Source: Brachionus manjavacas | Lineage: Eukaryota > Rotifera > Eurotatoria > Ploima > Brachionidae | Assembly: GCA_019054805.1 (NCBI GenBank) | Contig: JAHQIY010000022.1 | Span: 992,001-1,056,000 of the forward strand | Direction: 5' to 3' | Length of the DNA stretch: 64,000 nucleotides | Shown: piece after piece, positions 21,510 to 31,100 of the stretch | How the letters are laid out: each line of letters starts with the position of its first letter | Numbering within the stretch: position 1 is the first letter of the stretch | The notes under the pieces: model-generated | Told to the model about the DNA's origin: nothing | The model's database searches: none | What the model saw: the letters and a program-made list of their open reading frames with translations, nothing else | Made by a program: the position numbers and the translations under genes

Positions 21510-21746
21510 GAAATTGTCAACTCAAAAACCGTTACAAAGGACAATGTTGAAAGTGATTGAGATATAGAAGAAATTTCCAAATCAGAAAAAACAGCTTTTA
21601 GTTCGAAAGATGCAATTGATCGAATTAATGATTTAAAATATTTTTTTTTGAATAAAAAGGAAGATTATTCAAACATCGTTGATTTTTTATTTAATATAAG
21701 TTTATTAGACCTACACTTATTTATGGGTTTGAAAACTTTGTCCTAA
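21510..21746 (+). pseudogene. Broken C-terminal tail of a pogo-like transposase
   Basis: The frame ending at TAA 21744-21746 reads EEISKSEKTAFSSKDAIDRI, then NDLKYFFLNKKEDYSNIV. This resembles the acidic, helical tail after the DDE domain of Tigger transposases (repeated A-x2-x-L-K-x-F-x-E pattern). TGA at 21558-21560 and the missing catalytic domain show that it is a remnant. The assignment relies mainly on the TIRs around it. Confidence 0.45.
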
Positions 21747-21766
21747 GTAAAAGTAAAATAAAAAAA

Positions 21767-22162
21767 ATGCAAACAACTGAGGCTACAATTATTAAGAAAA
21801 TACTTAATCTTCAAAAATCAAGTAATCTTCTAAGTGCACTTCGTATAGAAAAAATGGAAGTAAAACTTCGCAGAGGAAAAATGCTTTTCATGAAAAGGTT
21901 ATTAACCAATAAAATGACAATGGGTGCATTGAAGGAGCTCGAAAGAAACACACAAGACCAACTTAGGAAAAAATCTATATTTAAAGAATTGAATGAGCTC
22001 ATAAAAAAAGTTGGAAACGAAGAGAAGGATATTTCTCAGAAAATAGAACTTAAACTAAGAGAGTTAAGAAATACAAATCGGAATGGAATAACTGATTCCA
22101 TCAAAGAATGCTTAGAAAATATAGGTCCCATTAAAGGAAAACAAAAATTGAAAATATTGTAA
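21767..22162 (+). CDS. 131-aa helical ORF inside the pogo-like element
   Basis: Opens with ATG 21767 and stops with TAA 22160-22162. Almost entirely charged and helix-forming (many Lys, Glu, Leu; e.g. LRRGKMLFMKRLLTNKM, LKELERNTQDQLRKK), compatible with a coiled coil and without cysteines. I do not recognise it. It follows the broken transposase tail by 20 bp and lies wholly within the terminal repeats. It may therefore be a captured host segment, a second transposon product or, less likely, a chance frame; the length in such AT-rich DNA argues against chance. Confidence 0.5.
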   Translation: MQTTEATIIKKILNLQKSSNLLSALRIEKMEVKLRRGKMLFMKRLLTNKMTMGALKELERNTQDQLRKKSIFKELNELIKKVGNEEKDISQKIELKLRELRNTNRNGITDSIKECLENIGPIKGKQKLKIL

Positions 22163-22375
22163 TTAAAAAATGCAATACAAAACAAACATCTATTTCTGAT
22201 TTTTCAAATAATTTTTATTTTGTTAACCAATTGTTTATTTTTTGTTTAATGAAATTTTAGAAACCAAAAATTTTTTTGTCCATCATTTTTAATGAGATTT
22301 CGACGCGACGAGTTTCGATATAACGAGCAGGAGATTTTCCGCCCGACATGCTCGTTATATCGAGGTTCGACTGTA

Positions 22376-23518
22376 ATTTAAATAGAACACAGCTTCAAAA
22401 TGAACACATGAACATTATTTTATTATAAGTTGATGCTCAGCATTTAGACCATGGATCAATTGAAAAAAATGTAGTGATCATGATCAAAAATTATCATTAA
22501 TGAATTGTTTGAAGTATTTTCAAATTTTCAAATTTATAACAGAAGCATTCTTTAATGCGTACCGTATTCCCATGTTTGATTATCTCGCCCATGCTAGAAC
22601 ATTTTTGATTATCACGGGTTTAGAGTCGCATCAAACTCTGAAATTCTTAATTTAATGCGTCATCTAGACTTGAGTTAAGACATAAAATAAAAAAAAACAA
22701 AATAATAAAAAATTAATTTTTCTAATATTTTATTTTCTTAATTTTTGGTGCTGCACCAAATACATAATTAAAAAAAAAAAATTTTTTTTTGGCATGGGCG
22801 ATATTTACTTTAGTATATGGTCAAAAGCGTGTTCCAGTTTGTGAAGCAGCAAAGTCGAACGAGAGAATACGATAATGCTTTGTAATGGCTTAGAAAGATT
22901 TGTTTAAAATGTAAGAATGTCTCTGCTATAAATTTTAAAATTTTTAATTTACTAAAAAAATTTTTACTAATAATTTTTGATTAAAATGTGATCATACGAT
23001 TCAATTTTCCTCTAATGGGATTTTTCAGTTATCAATAAAAAAGCAAACAACTGTAATACTGATCAGATTAATTAAATTATTTCAGAAGAAACTCCTTCAC
23101 TATCTTTGTATTACCATTAATCACAAATACCAAACATTCATTGAAAGCCCATGAATTAAAATTTTTATTCAGAAAATAATTTTTGATTTTTAGATTTGGC
23201 AACACTTTACAATTAAAAAACTTTGAAAAAATTTGTCATTTCTGTTTTAAACTAATAATTTAAATTTTATAAAATTATTCAAAATTATTTCGTTTGACTT
23301 CAAGTTTTTTAAGTGAAACTTATTTAACTTATGTAGATTTTTAATTTTGAAAAATTCTCTCCATATTTTTATTTTAGTTTTAAATGAAAATTAAAAAAAT
23401 TCTTGGCGTTTTTTGGTTTTAAGCTATTGTTGTGATTTATTAAGCACTTACTGTAAATTAATGTCAGAGTCTTTTATTTTAAACAAAAAATTATTAGTTC
23501 TTAATTTAAATTTATTTT
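22376..23518. other. AT-rich spacer with one short inverted repeat
   Basis: TCGCCCATGC at about 22585 recurs inverted (GCATGGGCGA) at about 22793; the flanks match only loosely. No gene seen. Confidence 0.4.
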
Positions 23519-23889
23519 AAAATCTTTTCTTGAAATAAAGAGGGTTCTGTGAAATTCAGTACAATTTGAAAAATAGAACAGAAAAAGGTTTAAAAAAATT
23601 GAATGACTTTTTTTAAAGGTTTATATTTAGTTCTGTAAATGCGACATGGTGTAACATTCAAGGCTTGCTAAATTCGCAGAGTTTTGCAGAAATTGAATTT
23701 TGCAGAGATTTTGCAAATCATTGGAAGACCTTTAGTGCTGATGCAACTTTGAATGTTGCACCATGCTGCATTCACAGAACTAATTGTAAACTTTTTTATA
23801 ATAAAAAACTTCGAATTTTTCAATTTTTTTCTTTGAAATCACCTCTATGATTCAAACCTCAACCCTCTTTTTATTTCAAAAGATTTTAA
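23519..23889. repeat. Palindromic (foldback) repeat, ~370 bp
   Basis: The outer ends AAAATCTTTT-TGAAATAAA-GAGGGTT and the inverted AACCCTCTTTTTATTTCAAA at the right pair with each other. The inner arms also pair: GTTCTGTAAATGCGACATGG on the left and CATGCTGCATTCACAGAAC on the right. The centre is near 23705. A related copy lies in a twitchin intron at 56787-56973. It looks like a MITE family of unknown superfamily. Confidence 0.75.
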
Positions 23890-24074
23890 AATCAATAAAA
23901 TTAAGAACATAGTTTGGTATTAAGATTATTAAAAGTCCAAAACGTATTGTCATGCTAACTAAAATTAATGGAAAAGTATTGTCTTTACTATGCTTTTTTA
24001 TTCTAAGAGTTGATCATCCCCACCAAAAAATTCTGAAATATAAAAGCTTTGAAAATTCTTAACCTACACATCTA

Positions 24075-24618
24075 CAGTGGTGTTCCGGATCCGGATTTTA
24101 TTTTAGCTTTTTTTTCGTAAAAAATTGTAAATTCAAGTAAATTTTCATAAGTAATAAACCATTAATTTTCCTTTTTTTACGTAAATTGTTGTAAAATGTC
24201 CAAATAATGGAAGAATTTTGACGTTTAATTAAAAACGTTTAGGTAAAATTTGCAAATTTATCAAGCGAGAAATTTTTCGGAAAAAATTAACCGAAATTAA
24301 AGTTGATTAGAAAAAATCTCCTTTTTGAAAATATTACTATTTTTTACGGTTTTCAACTATTATTTACTCTAAAAAAATTAAATTTTACCAAAGTTTACGT
24401 AAATTTCGGTAAATTTTTTCCGAAAAATTTGCAAATTTTAAAGAAATCGTAGTTTTATAAAAAAAAAACGTCAAAATTCTAAAAAACAATTTACGTAAAA
24501 TATTGAAATTTTTTGCCTAAAAAAAAAAGGGAAAATAATTTTTTACTTTTGAAAATTTACTAAAATTTAAAATCTTTTACGTAAATTAACGTAAAATACA
24601 AAATCCGGAACACCACTG
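24075..24618. mobile_element. Tc1/mariner-type foldback MITE
   Basis: The left end CAGTGGTGTTCCGGAT and the right end, on the other strand, CAGTGGTGTTCCGGATTTTG are inverted repeats. TA flanks both sides (24073-24074 and 24619-24620). Internal blocks such as GCAAATTT...TTTTTCGGAAAAAATT...ACCGAAATT on the left are matched inverted on the right, so most of the 544-bp element can fold into one long hairpin. There is no ORF. The TA duplication and CAGTG ends fit Tc1/mariner-related non-autonomous elements. Confidence 0.85.
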
Positions 24619-24917
24619 TACACATTAATTTGATTTTTTTAGATTTAAATAAACATCCTTTTAATGAGCTATCTTTGGAGCTTCATTCACTCTAAATGTG
24701 CTTTAGTTGATGAAAAAAAACTCGAAATTTTTTAGAATCAAAACAAAAATCAACTGAAATCAATGAGACCTAAAATTATTAAATAAATTTTTTGACATTA
24801 ATTCACAGCCTTGTAAAGTCAAGTTAATAAAAATGCTTGGTTATAATTTTTTTTAAATTTAGATAAAATGCTGGCATAGATTAATAAAAGCGTTGTGAGA
24901 TAGCAACAACAAAAAAA

Positions 24918-25604
24918 TTAGTGTTTTCTAATAGTGCTAGGTGTTTTTGTGGTACCTTTAATGCTATCTGGATTATTAGAATCGGAAACATTATCCAAAG
25001 CATCGTCACCCATGTCGACGCCGTCATCCACGTCGCTAAGCTCACTTAGCAAAGGCTTAGCGTTGTCTTCATTTACCCTACTACTTAGACTATCAACCAG
25101 ATCGCTGCTAATTACGGACCATCTTTTACTCTTACTACCCAGAGAACTTACAGACTTAAGTTTATTCAAGGCTAGATTATAGCTGTCCGAGTGATTTAGA
25201 AGGGCAGTCTGCGATTTTTGTTTCAAATCGCACATTTTAGAGACCAGATCAGAATTAAATTTTTTTTCCAAATTACTTGGCTGAACTAGATGGCTTTGTT
25301 TGAGCAGGAGAATTGTTGACGAGGAGCAAGAACTTAGCTGCGGGTTGTTCTGCTGGTGCTGATTCATGATTGCTTTGTCGAGCAATCGGCTGGCCCTGGG
25401 ACGCTTCTGCTCGTATTTTGGTCGGATTTGGGACGACAAGTCTGACTTGGTCGTCTGACGATCGTAGTCCAGCGTCTCTTGGTCATAGTCGTCGTTGTCG
25501 TACTCGTCATCACCGTACTTGTAGTAGGTCCGCTTGTGACCAGGCTTTTGAGACGACTTGAATTTTTTGTCACCGTTTCTAAGCACACAACAACAATTGC
25601 CCAT
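24918..25604 (-). CDS. Unknown protein with N-terminal myristoylation/palmitoylation signal (MGNCCC)
   Basis: Single-exon frame of 228 codons, GC-richer than its surroundings. It begins MGNCCCVLRNGDKK: Gly2 with Asn3 fits N-myristoyltransferase, and the three cysteines next to it fit dual palmitoylation, so membrane attachment is likely. Then come an acidic Tyr/Asp stretch (YYKYGDDEYDNDDYDQETLD), Gln/Asn/Ser-rich segments, a Ser-rich basic patch (LGSKSKRWSVISSD) that looks like a phosphosite, and an acidic C-terminal part. The rest is predicted disordered and no enzyme motif is seen. I do not recognise the family; a membrane-tethered scaffold is only a guess. Confidence 0.75.
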   Translation of the reverse strand: MGNCCCVLRNGDKKFKSSQKPGHKRTYYKYGDDEYDNDDYDQETLDYDRQTTKSDLSSQIRPKYEQKRPRASRLLDKAIMNQHQQNNPQLSSCSSSTILLLKQSHLVQPSNLEKKFNSDLVSKMCDLKQKSQTALLNHSDSYNLALNKLKSVSSLGSKSKRWSVISSDLVDSLSSRVNEDNAKPLLSELSDVDDGVDMGDDALDNVSDSNNPDSIKGTTKTPSTIRKH

Positions 25605-26716
25605 TTTTGCCTAAGTAAAATCTCCTCAAAGTTTCATTTTATGAACCGAATTTATTGATTTATTCTAAATTGAGAAAATCATATGTTTTAGAAATCATCA
25701 GGTTATTATAATGAGCAAACATGAAGAATTCATAATGATAGTAATAGAGTTGAAATTTTTGAAATTTGGCTCTAGTCGCGATGAAAATCCATTGAGTTAA
25801 AACTCGATAATCTCTAGACACCAAATGAATTCTAATTTGGTAGATTAACATTTCTTCAAGTTACACGATTAGATATCTAAGCTTGCGCGGATAGCAAAAA
25901 ACAATGGTCTTGTAAATCTAGTTGGGATTAGCTATGGCCTTAATTGATGCAAAATTTACATGTGTCGTTGCGAAAGCGTTCACACAAGGAAATTGTTGAT
26001 TGACAAGTGTTTTGCAAATTGAATGAGAAAATAATTTCGATCAGACATTTCCAAGTGCATTGTAGAAACTCTGCTTAGAGTCTGCTTTTTCAAATTCAGT
26101 ACAAAAGAGCAGAAAAATTGTTTTTGTTGAGAGGAAAAAAATAGTTTCTGTAAGTGCAACAACAAACAGTGTAGTATTGATATAGAAATTGAAAATTTAA
26201 CTATCTCTCATCTCAAATCGTTTACATAATGACTAATGAACCTCTAATAAAAAGCTCCCTTTCTTCTAACCTAACACGACTCTCAAAATACTTCAAAGCA
26301 AATATTGCAACCAAAAAATTTTTTTTTTAAATTTAAAAAGTCTACAAAAATGGCATTAAAAGAAAAGATTGTTTTTCTGATTTCATTGAGCTCTGTATTA
26401 CTCGGTCCTACTAAAACTCTGACCACCATTTCCTTTTTAAAAGTTTTAAAATAGTCTGAATTTTTCTCCAATTTTTGAAAATTAAACTGGTTTTTCTCCA
26501 AAATTTTTATTTTATGTGAAAATTGAACATTTTTATATCTATAAAAACCTGACCCCGTACTGACCCCCCATTCACATTGAAGGGAATTCAACGAGCTTTC
26601 TAAAAGCAAGCCTACTTTTTTCTCCAGGAAGTACAGTTTTCGAGAATTTCAAATGATTTCATAATTGAGAAAATTCAATTTTTAATTGTTTGATATTTTT
26701 TGTTATCTCTGAGCCA
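25605..26716. other. Spacer upstream of the MGNCCC gene
   Basis: Presumably holds the promoter of the minus-strand gene ending at 25604. No motif, RNA gene or element end recognised; the short frames here have no family resemblance. Confidence 0.4.
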
Positions 26717-26717
26717 T

Positions 26718-27030
26718 TTAGAGTGAAGTCTGATGTCAAGCAAAGTGGGGCCCTGTCCTCCTTTCTATTCAATGTCTTTATTGACGACCTCATAGAAGAA
26801 TGCTCAAAGAAAAAATTTGGTGCTCAATATAAAAATCTAAATCTCATATTATAGACTATGGACCTCTTTTATTTAAATCTGATTTTTACCTTAATGAAAC
26901 CAGACTTATAAAGGTTAAATATATCGATTATCTAGGCGTAACTATCAACTCAAACCTTGATTTTAACTCCTGTGCAACTGAGAAATTAAAAAAAGTACAA
27001 AAAAGCTTCTTTGGACTTTCATTTTATATG
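26718..27030 (+). pseudogene. Reverse transcriptase scrap with internal deletion
   Basis: Reads VKSDVKQSGALSSFLFNVFI, then DDLIEECSK (the GVxQGGVLSPxLFNxYIDDL block) at about 26719-26811. In another frame it then reads DYGPLLFKSDFYLNETRLIK, VKYIDYLGVTINSNLDFNSC and LKKVQKSFFGLSFY up to about 27030. The segment with the catalytic DD box is missing. The sequence is more like RTE/Rex-type RT than the jockey-like copies elsewhere in the window. Confidence 0.75.
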
Positions 27031-27284
27031 CATAATATTTTTTTATTCTTAATAATAATATTAAAAATAATAATAATGTTTTTTGTTTAATTGTTGAAAT
27101 TTCTCAAATTTTTAAAAATGATTCCACCAACAAGAGATCAAATTAAAATAAAGAGAAACGTAGCTTACCTTTACGAAAATCAGAATAAAGAGACAAAAGA
27201 TTGCAATAAAAAAATGAAAAATTTCGCCTCATTTAAGTTAATTTAAGATAAAGACTCTACTTTTTTATTAAACTAATAAAACAA

Positions 27285-28114
27285 AAAAATTAGATATTAC
27301 ATAAAAAAAAAGTTTACAAGTCTCAAGTCAAGTCCAAGTCTTTAAAAATTAAAGGCCTTAATTTTTTTAGAGCCTTGAATAGAAGTGTGTGTCGTGATTA
27401 TCAGGGACGACATTTTAAATGCGAAACACGTAGGGTTACTTAAAATTCTTTATCAATTTCCTATTTTGTATTGTTTTAAACTTATTAATTTTTGCAGAAT
27501 TTTTTACATCAGCTGTTATTTTTTAAAAAAATTTTCTTTAATAAAAGACATTAGTTTCTTCAACATCAATAAAAACATAAAGAAAAATAATTTTTTACTA
27601 TTTGAAGCTTGTGTTAATTTCTTTTAACAAAAATTATTGTTAAAAGTAAAGTATTGAAATTACTGTGGCAAAAAAACCTTCAATAAAGGTTAAAATTTGC
27701 TTACAGAAAAATTTTTTTTTTATTCCTCCAATATTTGAAAACCAACTTAATTTATTAAATTACCAAAATGAGTTAAAATGCTCTTCAAAAATGGATTAGA
27801 AACAGTTTGACGGTAACAACCTCAGCATAAAAAAAACAAAAACTATTTTGTAATGCATGCGATCAGGAATTAGACCATTCTCGCAAGTCTACTGTTGAAG
27901 CTCACTTCAATACACCCAAGGATATATTAAATTCGCATATATTGATTTAAAAAAAAATTTTAATTACATACTTAATATATACTTTTGACAAGTTTTAAAA
28001 CTCAACACTTAAGTTCAATAAATTTGATTTTTTTCAAATTCACTTGAATTAAAGTCCAAGTCCGGACTTTATCAAAAATTTTAAGTCTTTGACATGGACT
28101 CTTAAACAATTCTG
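27285..28114. mobile_element. hAT-like element remnant containing a CGGBP1/BED-like finger
   Basis: The right end CTTAAACAATTCTG (28101-28114) is the inverse of the CAGAGTTG-TTTAA end of the element at 2387-3040. At the left, AAGTCTCAAGTCAAGTCC (27318-27335) is identical to that element's subterminal sequence, but the left tip is eroded. No matching target duplication was found. Inside, 27840-27950 encodes a zinc-finger-like peptide, so this may be a larger family member. Confidence 0.55.
27840..27950 (+). pseudogene. CGGBP1/BED-like zinc-finger peptide (hAT transposase N-terminal remnant)
   Basis: Frame 27840-27950 reads LFCNACDQELDHSRKSTVEA followed by HF, then ends at TAA. The pattern C-x2-C, then (L/V)-D/N-H-x-RKST-(I/V)-x2-H, is that of CGGBP1 and the DNA-binding start of some hAT transposases. 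The final His of the finger is missing, and an upstream stop closes the frame, so it is a relic. Confidence 0.6.
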
Positions 28115-31100
28115 ATAATAATGAATAAATGAAGCTATAACATTTAATCTTTTTTTATTTTCTTCGATCTTTTTTTTTTTATAAGAATGTTTTTAAATGA
28201 AAAAATTTAACATCTCTTTTATTTTTTAAATTTTTTATTCATATACGAACTAATTTTATTTTATTTTCTCTTTAAAATTTTTTCTATTTTTCTACTTTTT
28301 TATCCTAAACTTGATAACCTGTTGATGAAAAAGTCTTTCTTTCTAATTGAACATGACCATATACTCGGAAAAACTCATACAAGATATTGCTTTTGATACA
28401 AATAATTATAAGACCGATCAATGACGGACGGTAAGGACTTTTTTAAAGCATCGTCCGTCTAGTCGGTCCCGATCGTATGACTATGCCAAAAAAGACCGGC
28501 CAAACAGGCGGACCACTCGACGCCAACACTATAAATAATTAAATTGTATGACGTGCACAACTTAAGCAAAATTTTTAGCAGATAATGCCAAAATGTGCCA
28601 CACTAGACTTTATGCTGAAGGGATTTTTTTAATCATTAGTTATGTTTAATAGTTTTGAATTAAAATTGCTGAAATCAAATAAAAGACCAGAGATGTATTA
28701 AAACTCGTTTATTGCCAAAAATCACCAAAAAGAATATTGAATATTTATATTTAACAACAAAATTTAAATGAAAATTTTTTTTTCAAAAAAATTCAAACTG
28801 ATTCTCTAAAACCTAAAAAGCTTTCATTCTTTTGAATGCAAAAGCGATTAGTTGTATCAAAAAAACAAAAAAAGATAAAAGATTTTTTAACTACTGCTAG
28901 ACTCTAAATTAAAAAAAAAATGTTCTTTCTAGTGTTGATTAAAGTGAAATTTGTGTTTGTTGAAAAAAAAATTAGAGATGCCCTCTATTCTTTTCTTCTT
29001 TTTGAAATAAAGATTTATAAATTATGAAATTCTTTTGACTGGCGATTTAAGTATAATTTAGAAAAAAATGCAAAATTTTGTTTTGACAACATTTCTTTAT
29101 TTATTCATATCTTATTGTTGGGTGACCAAAAAAAACAAACTCTCTGTAATTGTGATGAGAACAATTTGTTGTTAAATTAAAAAATACCTAGTGATAGAAA
29201 GTGGCTAACTGGCAAACTTGCATTTAAAAATTCAGAAGAATAATTTGAGGCCTAGAAGACTTCAAAAACATAAAAAAAGCTTATTAGAAAAATTCATTTT
29301 TTATTTTTTATAATGTCTGGGAAAAATACGATGAGAATTTTTTTCCATTTGAACCATATTATTTTCACACTTGTTTTCTTTAAATAGTAGGATTACCGTA
29401 GACACAAAACAAATTTAACATATAAAATGGATTTTTTATTGCCCAATTTGAAAGCCTAGAGTAGTTATGGGTGGATAAGTTTTGCTTTTTGTCAAAAAAA
29501 TATTGTCACGAAATTAACAGTAACTCACAATCACCCTGTCCAATATTTTTTTGAAATTAATTTAAATTATAAATTGCGAACAATGTGCATGGCAAAGCCT
29601 AAATTAGCAATGAAAAACGTCCGAAAAAATTTGGTTAACGAGCCATAGATCGAGCTATTAAGACTAATATCATTTAAATTTAAATCTAATATGACTCTGA
29701 TGGGCTTTTCATTTAAACCTTTGGTGGTGTTTGTACAAAATTTGTTTTTCAAATAAAATTTAATTGAATTTTGTTTAGCTTACAAAAATCGAGTGTTCGA
29801 TGTAAAAATGCAAATTTTTGCACTGATGACCCACGCGGCCAAATTTCCCCTTGAGTCCAAATTTTTGCGAATGGATTTGGGAAATTTTTAAAAATTATGC
29901 AAGTATAGATGGTTTTATATACTTTGACTCGAAAATAGGTAATTTAAATTTTAAATTTTTCTATTGTCTTCTAAAAAAAAAACAAATATTTTAAAACTTC
30001 ATTAAACATTTTTGATCTCGAATAATCAATCATCTGTAAATTTTATTAATTAAAAGCAATTTAATAAAATGCGACTTCTTTCAAATCATACTTCAACTTC
30101 TAAAAATAATATTGTTTTAAATTAAATATTTCTATGACGAATACAAGTTGAAATTATATAACTACAAACCAAACAAAAATATTGCCATATTATTTCCAAC
30201 TTAATTTCGCTAGCTTCTGAGCGATGAAAAATTTAGGAATAAAAAAAAACAAATAATTTTGTTCATTGCGAGTTTACCTATTTTGTGACGGAAAAAACAC
30301 CTAAATCCGAAATGACTCGGGCAACTAAAAATATCTCTAAACCATTTTTAGCAATGCCCAATTTACATTCAAATAACTACGAGTCGGGGCAAATATACTT
30401 TGAATAAAAAGCCTAACTCAGGACTATAGGTCAAGAGTATCGTTGTTTGTGTTTAAATTTTAATAGAATTAATTTATACCTGAATTTAAGCCTTAAAATA
30501 GTTCTTATCACGATTCGAATTATTCTATAATTCGCATAACTAGAAGCCTATTCGACTCAGCTCTTATCTTGATTTAAATAAGTTTAATTTTTGTTATGTT
30601 ATGGCCTAATTTTGTATAATTCGTCAGACTATTTTTCATTCAAATAAAAATCTGTCTTAATCAAACTGTGCTTTTTTTCTAATTAAACATGTCTAACAAA
30701 ATTTTCCAACTGCTTTTCTAATGATACTTTGGCAGAATGTTTGATATTTTGACTGTAGCGAGTAAATTTGTTTTGAACACTTAAACCTGCCTTAAAATTT
30801 GAAACTAAAAACTCTACCTTGCCTAAAATTGCTTTATAGATATCTAAAATCTTCTAATATTGCTATTTAATCACTTAAAGTTAAACATGGATTAAAAAAT
30901 TAAATATAATACTTTTATTTTATTTTTTAAAAAGACCCAAAAAAACTTGGTGTATTTAATTTTTTATTTTTTTAAATTGAAAAAAAAACAACATTTTTAG
31001 TGATGAAATCCTTCACCTACGAAATCAATTTGGCATATTTAATTTTTATATTGGGAATTAGATGAGTTTGAAGCAAGCCATGCTCTAAATCAATTTAATG

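Larger units (their letters stand above)
21080..22373. mobile_element. pogo/Tigger-like DNA transposon remnant carrying an extra ORF
   Basis: Terminal inverted repeats of about 24 bp match at all but one position: CACTCGAACCTCGATATAAC at 21080 and, on the other strand, CAGTCGAACCTCGATATAAC from 22373. Both ends are flanked by TA (21078-21079 and 22374-22375), the Tc1/mariner/pogo target. Further CGATATAACGAG/CGATAAAACGA motifs lie subterminally. This end sequence is well known from Tigger-like elements. Inside are a broken transposase tail and a separate 131-codon ORF. Confidence 0.87.

Noticed and set aside
22585-22802. Possible MITE bounded by TCGCCCATGC inverted repeats
   Set aside because: Only about 10 bp pair, flanks diverge and no target duplication is visible.
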